A stretch of 64,000 nucleotides of DNA from SKVR01 sp046291875 (GTDB lineage Bacteria; Bacteroidota; Bacteroidia; Bacteroidales; UBA7960), in the NCBI GenBank assembly GCA_046291875.1, contig JBKBSF010000002.1, forward strand, positions 62,001 to 126,000, in the 5' to 3' direction. The notes under the pieces were generated by a model. The model worked only from the letters and a program-made list of their open reading frames with translations, did no database searches and had not been told where the DNA came from. Of the stretch, positions 9,158 through 18,426 are shown one piece after another (the stretch's first letter is position 1; every line of letters starts with the position of its first letter). A program made the translations under genes and the position numbers.

Positions 9158-9718
9158 TTACTTGCGCTGAGCAAATCGCATCCGGTAGGATGGGTTCACC
9201 GCCCCTTTGATAATGTTGGTAAGTTTGTTTCGGATCAATCTTCTCTTAAGAGGTGAGATACGGTCTACGAAAACCACTCCGTCAATATGGTCGTATTCAT
9301 GCTGAATGATGCGTGCTGCAATGCCATCGAATTCGTCTTCATGCTCCTGAAAGTTTTCATCAAGGTACCTGATACGCACTTTAGGCTTGCGTGCCACATC
9401 CTCTCTCAGATCAGGAAAACTCAGGCAACCTTCGTTGAACAGCCATTCTTCGCCGGATTCTTCAAGGATTTGTGCATTAATGAATACCTTTTTAAAATCT
9501 TTCAGATGTTCTTCTTCATCTTCAAAGGGGCTGGCATCGATTACAAAAAGACGTATGGAAAGACCCACCTGTGGAGCTGCCAAACCAACACCGCTGGCGT
9601 TATACATGGTATCCCACATATTTTGGATAAGTTCTGTGAGATTGGGATAGGTTTTATCAATATCTCCGGCTTTCTTCTTCAATACCGGATCGCCATATCC
9701 TACAATAGGAAGTATCAT
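9158..9718 (-). CDS. def: peptide deformylase
   Basis: Removes the formyl group from the initiator Met of nascent proteins. 186 aa from ATG 9718 (MILPIVGYGDPVL), the canonical beginning of the family. A longer in-frame extension to 9883 runs into ruvX and has no family similarity. The three motifs are intact: GVGLAAPQVG, EGCLSFP with the metal-ligand Cys, and QHEYDHIDG with the HExxH-type ligands. It sits in the probable ruvX-def-M16-OMT operon, 43 bases after ruvX. Confidence 0.97.
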   Translation of the reverse strand: MILPIVGYGDPVLKKKAGDIDKTYPNLTELIQNMWDTMYNASGVGLAAPQVGLSIRLFVIDASPFEDEEEHLKDFKKVFINAQILEESGEEWLFNEGCLSFPDLREDVARKPKVRIRYLDENFQEHEDEFDGIAARIIQHEYDHIDGVVFVDRISPLKRRLIRNKLTNIIKGAVNPSYRMRFAQRK

Positions 9719-9761
9719 GTTTGAATCGTTTAAAAGTTTCTTGCTGATAAATGAAGATGTT

Positions 9762-10199
9762 TTATTCGTTCCTTCGGGCATTTTCGTGGGAAAGTTGCTC
9801 CATGTATGACTGAAGGATAAGGGTTGCACTGATGGTGTCGACAAGTTCTTTATTCTGTCTGCTCTTTTTACCCAGCCCTGCATCGATCATGGTCTGAAAT
9901 GCCATTCTTGAGGTAAAGCGTTCGTCCATGCGGTCAACAGTGATTTCCGGAAATTGTTTGCGCAGATGTTTCACAAAAGGTTCAATGAAACGGGCTGCAT
10001 CCGAAGCATTGTTCTGCATATCGCGGGGCTCGCCCACCACAATCAAATCTACCTTTTCGCGGGCGATATAGTCTTTCAGGAAAACCATCACATCCTTTAC
10101 GTGCACTGTGGTAAGTCCGTTGGCAATGATTCTGCTTTCATCCGTAACAGCTATTCCGACTCGTTTCTGGCCATAATCGATGGCCATAATTCTTCCCAT
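9762..10199 (-). CDS. ruvX: YqgF/RuvX-family RNase H-fold nuclease (pre-16S rRNA processing)
   Basis: 145 aa. The N-terminus MAIDYGQKRVGIAVTD carries the first conserved Asp of the RNase H-like fold. VVGEPRDMQNN and MDERFTSRMA carry the other conserved acidic and Arg residues. The family matures the 16S rRNA 5' end and is listed as a putative Holliday-junction resolvase. First gene of a minus-strand operon. A -7 box lies 27 bases upstream, and ftsK is divergent. Confidence 0.93.
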   Translation of the reverse strand: MGRIMAIDYGQKRVGIAVTDESRIIANGLTTVHVKDVMVFLKDYIAREKVDLIVVGEPRDMQNNASDAARFIEPFVKHLRKQFPEITVDRMDERFTSRMAFQTMIDAGLGKKSRQNKELVDTISATLILQSYMEQLSHENARRNE

Positions 10200-10225
10200 G
10201 ATTCTGAGGAGTTTAAAAAACTGTG

Positions 10226-10233
10226 CAAAGATA
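10226..10233 (-). promoter_or_regulatory. -7 promoter box of the ruvX-def-M16-OMT operon
   Basis: The minus strand reads TATCTTTG, an exact TAnnTTTG, 27 bases before ATG 10199. No TTTG at ideal spacing; the nearest is 27 bases further up. Confidence 0.55.
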
Positions 10234-10298
10234 CAAAAAAAGGATCAGCTGCCGGATTAGCAAACCATCGTATACCTTTAGTTTTGCAATACTTTTAG

Positions 10299-10306
10299 TA
10301 ATTTTG
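10299..10306 (+). promoter_or_regulatory. -7 promoter box of ftsK
   Basis: TAATTTTG matches the Bacteroidetes -7 consensus, 24 bases before ATG 10331. It implies that an in-frame GTG at 10223 is not the translation start. Confidence 0.55.
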
Positions 10307-10330
10307 CGTTTCAGAACCGTAACGACCCCA

Positions 10331-12898
10331 ATGATGCGCAAAAAAAACGGCACCACTCCCAAGAACACTTACAAACCCAAAGCCCAACCCGACAAAGGCA
10401 AAAGCGATGATCTGAAGGGCAACGAGTTTACCCTGAAACAGTTTTTCCAGTCTTTTAAAGATCAGCGCCTGCGAAAGATTGCCGGCCTGCTTCTGGTGTT
10501 GTCTGCTTTGTACCTTTTTCTTTCCTTTTCTTCTTACCTGGCCAACTGGAAATCTGACGACAGCATATTCGACGGAAAAACCTTCAATTTCGAATTATTG
10601 GCCGACACCTCTATCCAGGCACAAAACATGATGGGGCGGTTGGGGGCCATTACAGCACACCTGTTTATCAAAAAATGGTTTGGAATCTCTTCCTTCGTCT
10701 TTTCTCTTGTGTTTTTCCTGGTGGGTATCAAACTCATGACCAGACTCTCGCTGTTGCCAATCTGGAAAACCACCCGATACAGTTTTTTTTCCATGCTTTG
10801 GACCTCCGTGGCGCTGGGATTTGTTTTTTCCTCAGGGGAAGCATTGTTGCTGGGAGGCACATTCGGGTATATGACCAATCTGTGGCTCAATGGTATTTTC
10901 GGTAAAATCGGTACTGGCTTTATTATTCTGTTTGCCATGGGGAGTTTTCTTATCATTGTATTTAATCTCAACCGGCATCATTTTAATGCTTTGCTGGCAC
11001 GGCTGGGAAGAAAACAACAATTGGAGCAGGAAGAAAGTACCGATGAGGAGGATCAGGATCTGAACGAAATGGAAGAAGAGCAGGGTGAGCTCCTGGTTGA
11101 TCCGGAGATGCAGGATGATGTTATGGAGGAAGATCTTGATTCCGAAACTGCCATCATTGAAAAGATTAAAGCCTCTCAGAAGCAGGAAAACGATCAGTTC
11201 TTCGAGTATGATGTTGCCGAGAGCAATGACCTCAAGAAACCTACCCAACCTACTGACCATCAAGAACAATCGCCCGAACTGGAGATAGAGCTTGCCGACG
11301 ACAGCAAGATCTCCAACAGCAATTACCAACCCATTGATGATCCTTCTGCTACCCAGGGAGTAGTGGATCCTCTGGCCGATTTGGGCGATTATGACCCCAC
11401 CCTCGAGCTGCCCCATTACCAGATACCCCCCATTGAAATGCTCGATGACCACGGCAACAGCACCATCAGAGTCGACAAAGAAGAGCTGGAAGCCAATAAA
11501 AACAAGATCCTCGATACCCTGCGGAATTATTCTATCCAGATCGACAAGATCAAGGCAACCATAGGACCTACCGTTACCCTTTACGAAATTGTGCCTGCAG
11601 CCGGTGTACGGATATCCAAGATCCGTAACCTGGAAGACGATATCGCACTGAGCCTTTCGGCCCTGGGCATACGTATCATTGCTCCCATACCTGGCAGGGG
11701 TACCATCGGTATTGAGGTACCCAACAGCAAGCCCGAGATCGTATCCATGAAGAGCATCCTTGGAGGTGAAAAGTTTAAGAATTCCGGCTTTGACCTTCCC
11801 ATAGCACTGGGGAAAACCATTGCCAACGAAACCTTTATCACCGACCTTACCAAAATGCCCCACCTGCTGATGGCCGGTGCCACAGGGCAGGGTAAATCGG
11901 TGGGGCTGAATGCCATCCTTGCCTCTATATTGTACAAAAAGCATCCGGCTTATGTAAAGTTTGTACTGGTAGACCCCAAGAAAGTTGAGTTAACCCTTTT
12001 CTCAAAAATTGAACGCCACTACCTTGCCAAGCTCCCCGATTCGGCAGAGGCTATCATTACCGATACCCGAAAGGTGGTGCGTACACTCAACTCACTTTGT
12101 GTAGAGATGGACAATCGCTACGACCTGCTCAAACATGCCCAGGTGCGAAATATCAAAGAGTACAATGCCAAATTTATCAGTCGCAGGCTCAACCCCAATG
12201 ACGGGCACCATTTCATGCCTTACATTGTTTTGATCATTGATGAGTTTGCCGACCTTATTATGACCGCCGGAAAAGAGATTGAGCTTCCCATTGCCCGACT
12301 GGCCCAGCTGGCGCGTGCCATTGGCATCCATTTGGTAATTGCCACGCAACGCCCATCGGTAAACATCATTACCGGTATGATAAAAGCCAACTTCCCTGCC
12401 CGGATTGCTTTCCGTGTAACTTCCAAAATCGACTCGCGCACCATCCTTGACACAGGAGGGGCCGACCAGCTCATTGGCCGCGGCGATATGCTCCTGTCTA
12501 CCGGAAGCGACCTGCTGCGTTTGCAGTGTGCTTTTATCGACACTCCTGAAATTGAGCGAATCACCGATTTTATCGGCTCCCAGCGGGCCTATCCCGATGC
12601 CTTTATGCTGCCTGAGGTGGCCGACGAAGAGGGTGGCGACCTGGAAGACTTTGACCCCAGCGAACGGGATGATCTCTTCGAAGATGCTGCCCGCGTAATT
12701 GTAGCAACACAACAGGGCTCCACATCTTTATTGCAACGCAAACTTAAGCTGGGCTACAACCGTGCAGGTCGTATTATTGACCAGCTGGAAGCTGCAGGCA
12801 TTGTGGGTCCATTTGAAGGCAGCAAGGCACGCGAAGTAAAAATCAAAGATGAGATGACTTTGGAACAGATTTTGAAAAACAACCGCATAAATTCTTAA
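10331..12898 (+). CDS. ftsK: FtsK/SpoIIIE-type DNA translocase
   Basis: Hexameric ATP-driven DNA pump that clears chromosomes from the division septum and activates XerCD at dif. 855 aa. An N-terminal membrane domain has about four TM helices (residues 40-215). An acidic, low-complexity linker (about 225-370) follows, then the motor domain with Walker A GATGQGKS near 515-522 and Walker B LIIDEFADL. The C-terminal gamma winged-helix domain (LLQRKLKLGYNRAGRI) recognises polar KOPS-like sequences. ATG 10331 is followed directly by a second ATG; both lie just after the predicted promoter. The lolA-like gene follows after 12 bases. Confidence 0.96.
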   Translation: MMRKKNGTTPKNTYKPKAQPDKGKSDDLKGNEFTLKQFFQSFKDQRLRKIAGLLLVLSALYLFLSFSSYLANWKSDDSIFDGKTFNFELLADTSIQAQNMMGRLGAITAHLFIKKWFGISSFVFSLVFFLVGIKLMTRLSLLPIWKTTRYSFFSMLWTSVALGFVFSSGEALLLGGTFGYMTNLWLNGIFGKIGTGFIILFAMGSFLIIVFNLNRHHFNALLARLGRKQQLEQEESTDEEDQDLNEMEEEQGELLVDPEMQDDVMEEDLDSETAIIEKIKASQKQENDQFFEYDVAESNDLKKPTQPTDHQEQSPELEIELADDSKISNSNYQPIDDPSATQGVVDPLADLGDYDPTLELPHYQIPPIEMLDDHGNSTIRVDKEELEANKNKILDTLRNYSIQIDKIKATIGPTVTLYEIVPAAGVRISKIRNLEDDIALSLSALGIRIIAPIPGRGTIGIEVPNSKPEIVSMKSILGGEKFKNSGFDLPIALGKTIANETFITDLTKMPHLLMAGATGQGKSVGLNAILASILYKKHPAYVKFVLVDPKKVELTLFSKIERHYLAKLPDSAEAIITDTRKVVRTLNSLCVEMDNRYDLLKHAQVRNIKEYNAKFISRRLNPNDGHHFMPYIVLIIDEFADLIMTAGKEIELPIARLAQLARAIGIHLVIATQRPSVNIITGMIKANFPARIAFRVTSKIDSRTILDTGGADQLIGRGDMLLSTGSDLLRLQCAFIDTPEIERITDFIGSQRAYPDAFMLPEVADEEGGDLEDFDPSERDDLFEDAARVIVATQQGSTSLLQRKLKLGYNRAGRIIDQLEAAGIVGPFEGSKAREVKIKDEMTLEQILKNNRINS

Positions 12899-12910
12899 AT
12901 AATCTTACCC

Positions 12911-13576
12911 ATGATCAAGAAAAGCTTTTCTATCACATTAATGTTTTGCCTGGCTTCGCTGATGGCACTCTCTCAAAGCGCTCACGAAACCCGGGCTGAG
13001 CAAAAGGCAAAGGAACTGCTCGAGAAGGCAAGTGCCAGGCTTAAATCCCTGCGAAGCCTTGAAGCAGAATTTACCTATACCATGGAAAACACCTCCATGG
13101 AGATCAACGAAACATACACTGGAAAACTCTTTTCCAAAGGAGACAAATACCGTATGACACTGGGCGACAATATCTTTATTTCCGATGGCCGCACCGTATG
13201 GAACTACCTGGACGACTTGTATGAGATACACATCAACTATGTGGAAAACATGGAGGGAGGGCTTACCCCCACAGCCCTACTGGCCAACTTTGGCACAGAA
13301 TACAGAAGCAGATTTGTAAGGCAGGAAACCTTCCGTGGCAAAACCGTAGACATCATTGACCTGGTGCCCAATACCCCCCAGTCGTTCTTCAAATACCGGG
13401 TTGCCCTGGATGCCAGCGACCAGATGATCGTTTATACTGTGGCTTACGACCGGCATGGCGGCACCTATACCTACACCCTGACAAGGGTTAGGGTAAACCC
13501 CACCCTATCAGACGATCTGTTTGTTTTTCGTCGCAGCGACTTTCCTGAAAATGTTGATGTTATCGACTTGAGATAA
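12911..13576 (+). CDS. lolA: LolA-like outer-membrane lipoprotein carrier protein
   Basis: 221 aa with a signal peptide (MIKKSFSITLMFCLASLMALSQS). The mature part fits periplasmic LolA (COG2834): a helical start (AKELLEKASARLKSLRSLEAEF), then strands including FSKGDKYRMTLGDNIFISDGRTVWNY and a C-terminal Phe/Asp-rich end. The family ferries lipoproteins from the LolCDE complex to the outer membrane. Only 12 bases after ftsK, an arrangement often seen in Bacteroidota. It converges on the LysM gene with four bases between the stops. Confidence 0.88.
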   Translation: MIKKSFSITLMFCLASLMALSQSAHETRAEQKAKELLEKASARLKSLRSLEAEFTYTMENTSMEINETYTGKLFSKGDKYRMTLGDNIFISDGRTVWNYLDDLYEIHINYVENMEGGLTPTALLANFGTEYRSRFVRQETFRGKTVDIIDLVPNTPQSFFKYRVALDASDQMIVYTVAYDRHGGTYTYTLTRVRVNPTLSDDLFVFRRSDFPENVDVIDLR

Positions 13577-13580
13577 GATC

Positions 13581-15581
13581 TTATCTAACGTTGCGAAGGC
13601 GGAAATTTTCGTAACGAATAATATAAACATGCTGGTTTTCCCAACCCGACTGACTGCCGGAGGCCCTTTCGAACCACACAGGACTTGAAGGGGCCTCTGC
13701 TTCATTGATCTGGGGTATACATCTCCAGAATTGGGCACCATACCTGGCAAGGGCAGAGAAGAAATACATACCGGTCTGTACGCCGCTGAAGGCCATGTTG
13801 GGAGTGGGTTCACTGGCAGTTTCCCGTCTGTACCTGCGAATAAAATCAACGTTGTGCCTCAAATCGTAATCCACAAAATCGGAGGCAAACATATGCACCC
13901 TCAGGTTTTGCATGGTACGAAAATCGATAGCCCGGTAAGTCCTCCACTGGGGAACTCCAAATATGGTAATATCGAAGGTGTCTCTGAGTTGGTTTAGCTG
14001 CCGGGTATAGTCGGGAATGATGGCTTCCCCTCCCATAAGGGTAACCAGTATATTTCTCCGGTTGTTGTCGAGCATAGGCCTGAGGGCAGTCATCCCATCT
14101 CGTCCGTAAACCAGTTCGGGGACATTATCGCGAGTCATATAACGGTCCAATGCATCCTGGTAGGCACCTGTGCGCCCTCCTCTGCGGGCAGCAACCAGGC
14201 TATCTACTACATAGACATTGGTAAGCCGTTCTCCCACATAAACACCATTGAGGTAGTATCCGTCAATTTTCGACAGATTAACACTATCACGGTAATATTG
14301 CCGGTAGTTGAGTTCATCGTTGAGAGACTTCTTGAAACCTGCAATCAGCTCCCTCACGCCGGGTTGATTACCATGTACCACGATGATATTGTCGTTTTCA
14401 TGCGTGCGGGCCACATGCAATGCCATTTGTCGCATCTGTGTCTGTATGGAGGGAGTAGCCTGAAACATATTGGGAAACCTCCGAACCAACTGGGTATCCT
14501 CCCAATGCAGGGGAGATACGATGGGAATGTTCCTTACACGGGCAAACTCCGCGGCAATTTCGAGAGTAGCCGGAAAAAAAGGCCCAATGATCAGATCCAT
14601 GGTTGCCATTTCGGGTTTGCGCAATACAGTGCGTGCTTTTGTGGCTGATTCGCACACATCAAATACAGACAACCTGATATCAGTACCCATCGCCCTGATG
14701 GAATCAAGGGCGATCATTATGCCGTGGTAGTAATCAAGATATGCCAGGGAGGGGTGCCGTGGGTCAGACAGGCTCAGCGTTTCATCCTCCATTTTCTCCA
14801 GGTAAAGAGGGATGAGCAGGGCAACGTTGTAATGGCTTTTCCGATCGGGCTGGGCACAATAGGGATCCAGGGTGGGTACATCCAGTTCCTGGGGTCTTTC
14901 GGTGGTGATGGGCTCGGGCAGGAATGGGGGTTGTGCAGGAACCTGATCGGTGGGGATCCGCAACACCTGCCCGGCTTTCAAACCCTCTTTCAGCTCCGGG
15001 TTGAGCCTTTCCAACTCATCGATAGACACATTAAATTCGCGGGAAATGGAAAACAAAGTCTGGCCCGGCGATACCCTGTATTCGGTAAAATTGATCTGTA
15101 CCAGGGTTTGCCTGGGTATTTTCAGCAACATATTGGGTCTTAAGCCTGTGCGCGCATCGGGGTTATGCTCCAGGAGTTGCTCCATACTGATGCCATACAT
15201 CCGGGAAATACCATAGAGTGTTTCTCTTCGCTTTACCTGATGGGTTTCGAAAGTAGTTTGCTCTATACTTTGGGTTTGCACTCCTGGTCGCGGCGCTGCG
15301 TGTTGTTGTACCGGGATACGGATAAGCTGATCGAAACGAAGCCCAAACTCACGAATATCGGGGTTGGCCTGCAGAATATCCTCCTGGCTTACTCCATAAG
15401 CCCTGGCTATGGAAAAGAGCGTCTGGCCTCTTTGTACAGCATGAAAAAAATACTCTTTCCCATCAACAACCTGAATGGTAGTAGAGCGATTAATAACCGG
15501 GGCAGGCTCCTGTGCAAAAGCCTGATGCTGCAGGGCAACACCCAGCAGCATCCAGCATACGATCAAACTTTTCTTCAACAC
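13581..15581 (-). CDS. LysM-domain protein with a periplasmic-binding-protein (type 1) domain
   Basis: 666 aa. Signal peptide (MLKKSLIVCWMLLGVALQ, ending AFAQ), then three LysM modules at about 44-95, 112-160 and 172-215 (YFFHAVQRGQTLFSIARAYG; HQVKRRETLYGISRMYG; YRVSPGQTLFSISREFN). These bind peptidoglycan glycan strands. The remaining ~420 residues resemble the ligand-binding fold of branched-chain amino-acid receptors and LpoA-type regulators (YNVALLIPLYLE, LIIGPFFPATLEIAAEF, NIPIVSPLHW). A cell-wall-bound regulator of peptidoglycan synthesis is a reasonable inference, not shown. A -7 box lies about 26 bases upstream. Confidence 0.88.
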   Translation of the reverse strand: MLKKSLIVCWMLLGVALQHQAFAQEPAPVINRSTTIQVVDGKEYFFHAVQRGQTLFSIARAYGVSQEDILQANPDIREFGLRFDQLIRIPVQQHAAPRPGVQTQSIEQTTFETHQVKRRETLYGISRMYGISMEQLLEHNPDARTGLRPNMLLKIPRQTLVQINFTEYRVSPGQTLFSISREFNVSIDELERLNPELKEGLKAGQVLRIPTDQVPAQPPFLPEPITTERPQELDVPTLDPYCAQPDRKSHYNVALLIPLYLEKMEDETLSLSDPRHPSLAYLDYYHGIMIALDSIRAMGTDIRLSVFDVCESATKARTVLRKPEMATMDLIIGPFFPATLEIAAEFARVRNIPIVSPLHWEDTQLVRRFPNMFQATPSIQTQMRQMALHVARTHENDNIIVVHGNQPGVRELIAGFKKSLNDELNYRQYYRDSVNLSKIDGYYLNGVYVGERLTNVYVVDSLVAARRGGRTGAYQDALDRYMTRDNVPELVYGRDGMTALRPMLDNNRRNILVTLMGGEAIIPDYTRQLNQLRDTFDITIFGVPQWRTYRAIDFRTMQNLRVHMFASDFVDYDLRHNVDFIRRYRRETASEPTPNMAFSGVQTGMYFFSALARYGAQFWRCIPQINEAEAPSSPVWFERASGSQSGWENQHVYIIRYENFRLRNVR

Positions 15582-15606
15582 TTTACCGGACTTTAGTTTA
15601 CAAAAT

Positions 15607-15614
15607 CAAAAATA
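15607..15614 (-). promoter_or_regulatory. -7 promoter box of the LysM gene
   Basis: The minus strand reads TATTTTTG (TAnnTTTG), 26 bases before ATG 15581. No clear -33 partner. Confidence 0.45.
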
Positions 15615-15690
15615 TGGGTTGGCTACTAAAAAGTATACCGGGCTATTCAAACACGTTGCAAGACCGGGAATATTGCCAAAGGGCTAAAAA

Positions 15691-17220
15691 TTATTCCCAT
15701 TCGATGGTTGCGGGAGGTTTCGAACTGATGTCGTAAACCACTCTGTTTACTCCCTTTACCCTGTTAATAATATCATTGGATACTTTGGCAAGAAAATCGT
15801 AAGGCAGATGCGACCAGTCGGCAGTCATACCATCGGTAGACCCAACCGCTCTGAGGCATACTGCATTTTCGTATGTGCGTTCATCACCCATCACTCCGAC
15901 ACTTTGCACCGGAAGCAAAATGGCTGCAGCTTGCCATACCTGGTCGTACAGGTGCCAATCTCTCAATCCTTTGATGTAAATATGATCCACTTCCTGCAAG
16001 ATACGCACTTTTTCTGCGGTGATATCTCCCAGGATTCGTATTCCTAAACCAGGGCCGGGGAAGGGATGGCGGTTGAGCAGGTTGGGGTTGATACCCAGGC
16101 TTGCCCCCACACGCCGAACCTCGTCTTTAAAAAGACTTTTCAGAGGCTCAACAATTTTGAGCTTCATAAAGTCGGGCAACCCCCCTACATTGTGGTGCGA
16201 TTTAATGGTGGCCGAGGGTCCGTTTACAGAAACAGACTCAATCACATCAGGATAAATGGTTCCTTGGGCAAGCCATTTTACACCACTGATCTTATGAGCT
16301 TCATCATCAAACACTTCAATAAAAGTACGGCCAATGATCTTTCTTTTCTCTTCGGGCTCACTCACACCTTTCAAGGCATCCAGGAAACGATCTCCTGCCC
16401 TGACTCCCGTAACATTCAACCCCATGTTTTCATAGGATGCCAAAACATCCTCAAACTCATTTTTGCGCAGTAGTCCGTTATCCACAAAAATACAGTGCAA
16501 CTTCTTGCCAATGGCGTGATGAAGCAATACGCCGGCCACAGTAGAGTCTACTCCGCCCGAAAGTCCCAGCACCACTTTATCCTGACCCAGCTGCTCTTGC
16601 AAAGATTTTACAGTAGCACTCACAAACGACTCTGGAGTCCAGTCCTGGGGGCATTTGCATATATCCACCACAAAATTCTTGATCAGTGCCAAACCATCGG
16701 TGGAATGATACACCTCCGGATGAAACTGCAAACCATAGGTAGCTGTTTGCTGGTCTTTATACGCTGCAATTTCCACATCGTGCGAACTGGCAATGCATCT
16801 GAAACCTTTGGGAACACGGGTAATGGTATCGGCATGCGACATCCACACCTGTGAGTTATCGGTAACACCATCCAGCAAAAGCTCATGCTTTTCAACGAAA
16901 GCAAGGTTGGCCCGCCCATATTCTCGGGTTGTGGAAGCTTTTACCTCCCCACCTTTCTGCTGGGCAATATACTGAGCTCCGTAGCAAACCCCCAGCAAGG
17001 GAAGTTTTCCATAAAACATGTCCAGATCGATGGTCGGACAGTCGCGGTCGCGCACACTAAAAGGGCTGCCGGATAAAATAACTCCTTTTACACCCTCCAG
17101 TGATTGGGGAACATGATGAAAGGGATGAATCTCGCAATACACGTTCAACTCCCTTACACGCCTGGCTATCAGCTGAGTATACTGAGAACCGAAATCCAGA
17201 ATAAGTATCATTTGTTGCAT
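15691..17220 (-). CDS. guaA: GMP synthase (glutamine-hydrolysing)
   Basis: Converts XMP to GMP with ATP and glutamine; last step of guanine nucleotide synthesis. 509 aa. The class I glutaminase domain has GVCYGAQYIA (nucleophile Cys) and LQFHPEVYHS (His-Glu). The PP-loop ATPase is LGLSGGVDSTV. The C-terminal dimerisation domain ends with the canonical KPPATIEWE. All catalytic residues are intact. Two starts are possible, 17220 (MQQMIL) and 17211 (MILILDFG). The very close promoter makes 17211 attractive. Confidence 0.97.
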   Translation of the reverse strand: MQQMILILDFGSQYTQLIARRVRELNVYCEIHPFHHVPQSLEGVKGVILSGSPFSVRDRDCPTIDLDMFYGKLPLLGVCYGAQYIAQQKGGEVKASTTREYGRANLAFVEKHELLLDGVTDNSQVWMSHADTITRVPKGFRCIASSHDVEIAAYKDQQTATYGLQFHPEVYHSTDGLALIKNFVVDICKCPQDWTPESFVSATVKSLQEQLGQDKVVLGLSGGVDSTVAGVLLHHAIGKKLHCIFVDNGLLRKNEFEDVLASYENMGLNVTGVRAGDRFLDALKGVSEPEEKRKIIGRTFIEVFDDEAHKISGVKWLAQGTIYPDVIESVSVNGPSATIKSHHNVGGLPDFMKLKIVEPLKSLFKDEVRRVGASLGINPNLLNRHPFPGPGLGIRILGDITAEKVRILQEVDHIYIKGLRDWHLYDQVWQAAAILLPVQSVGVMGDERTYENAVCLRAVGSTDGMTADWSHLPYDFLAKVSNDIINRVKGVNRVVYDISSKPPATIEWE

Positions 17221-17224
17221 GCTG

Positions 17225-17257
17225 CAAAGATAAACATCTGCCTCATTTTAACACAAA
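17225..17257 (-). promoter_or_regulatory. strong Bacteroidetes-type promoter of guaA
   Basis: On the minus strand, TTTG (17257-17254), 21 bases, TATCTTTG (17232-17225). Both boxes and the spacing match the consensus. The -7 box ends five bases before the first ATG (17220), so the transcript would be leaderless from 17220 or have a leader of about ten bases to ATG 17211. Confidence 0.7.
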
Positions 17258-17388
17258 TGATTTTTTATTTGTTTGTTTATGTTATCCCAGGGCCATTAAT
17301 CCTTGGTGGGGCACAAATGATCCTTAAAAGATACCGGTGTAATGGCAAATGAAACGAGCCACGACAAAAATTTTGACACACACGCGGA

Positions 17389-17474
17389 TGATTATAATTC
17401 TCAACCTTGCAAAACATGCAGTTAGGGTATTGTTGGCGAGTTCCATCTGACCAATAAAAATCAAATTATAATCA
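17389..17474. repeat. 11-bp perfect inverted repeat with 64-bp spacer
   Basis: TGATTATAATT (17389-17399) and AATTATAATCA (17464-17474) are exact reverse complements in the guaA-yggS intergenic region. This could be a regulatory palindrome or the ends of a very small decayed element. No flanking target duplication is evident. Confidence 0.4.
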
Positions 17475-17529
17475 GATGAACACAAACCATTTTTTGCCCG
17501 CTACTCATGGGCATGTGCCAGCAGAGCTG

Positions 17530-17537
17530 TATCTTTG
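17530..17537 (+). promoter_or_regulatory. -7 promoter box of the yggS-like gene
   Basis: TATCTTTG matches TAnnTTTG, 19 bases before ATG 17557. It lies inside the longer frame that begins at 17476, which rules against that start. Confidence 0.55.
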
Positions 17538-17556
17538 TACTTACAGAAAAACAGAT

Positions 17557-18222
17557 ATGGGAACTATAGCAGAGAACTTAAAGAAAATTACCGGCCAGTT
17601 GCCTGCACACGTGCAGCTGGTGGCCGTAAGCAAAACCAAACCTGTTGAGGATATCATGGAACTCTATCATTGCGGGCAAAGGGTTTTCGGAGAAAGCAAA
17701 GCCCAGGAAATGGTTCCCAAACACCAGGAGTTGCCCCCCGACATTCAATGGCATATGATTGGCCACTTACAAACCAACAAGGTTAAATACATTGCTCCTT
17801 TTGTATCTATGATACACAGTGTGGACAGCCTTAAACTCCTGAAAACCATCGACAAGGAAGCCCGAAAAAATGACCGGATCATCGACTGTCTTTTGCAGAT
17901 ACATATTGCTGAGGAAGACACAAAGTTTGGGCTGGACCTTTCTGAAGCAGAGGCTTTACTCCAGGACCAGGAGTTCCGTCAGATGAAACATGTGAGGATA
18001 AGAGGATTGATGTGTATGGCAACATTTACAGATAATACCGATCAGATCCGTCGTGAATTCAGACAGTTGAGGCAAATCTTTGACACACTAAAGGCTGGTT
18101 ATTTTTCCAATGATCCCCATTTCAACCACAGATCCATGGGGATGTCGGATGATTTTGCCATTGCCATTGAGGAAGGAAGCACCATGGTGCGGGTTGGAAG
18201 CAGCATCTTTGGCCACAGATAG
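17557..18222 (+). CDS. YggS/PROSC-family pyridoxal-phosphate homeostasis protein
   Basis: 221 aa from ATG 17557, the normal length of the family. The PLP-binding lysine is in LVAVSKTKP. The family motifs FGESKAQE, WHMIGHLQTNK, the HSVDS segment and MSMGMSDDF-like RSMGMSDDFAIAIEEG are present. The C-terminal VRVGSSIFG phosphate-binding end is also intact. The protein binds PLP and buffers vitamin B6 and amino-acid pools; it has no known catalytic activity. An upstream in-frame ATG at 17476 is rejected because it precedes the promoter box. Confidence 0.94.
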   Translation: MGTIAENLKKITGQLPAHVQLVAVSKTKPVEDIMELYHCGQRVFGESKAQEMVPKHQELPPDIQWHMIGHLQTNKVKYIAPFVSMIHSVDSLKLLKTIDKEARKNDRIIDCLLQIHIAEEDTKFGLDLSEAEALLQDQEFRQMKHVRIRGLMCMATFTDNTDQIRREFRQLRQIFDTLKAGYFSNDPHFNHRSMGMSDDFAIAIEEGSTMVRVGSSIFGHR

Positions 18223-18426
18223 CACCCAGCACCCGCCAGCTTCTTAGCCCATTCAGGGGTATTTGTTTGCCTCCGTCCGGCAGCAAATCATCATGTTAAT
18301 TTTTTTAGTCGATATTTTTAATTTGTTAAAAAAACATTTCACTGGATTAATCATCACTTTTTATTTGTAAATTCAGGTAAAGTTTATTGGTAAAAAAAAG
18401 ATGTTACAAGTTAATCTCTGAAATGT

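Noticed and set aside
10832..11944. 370-codon minus-strand ORF within ftsK
   Set aside because: Antisense shadow of the FtsK linker and motor.
17389..17474. Complete insertion sequence at the inverted repeat
   Set aside because: Only 64 bases between arms, no transposase and no target duplication.
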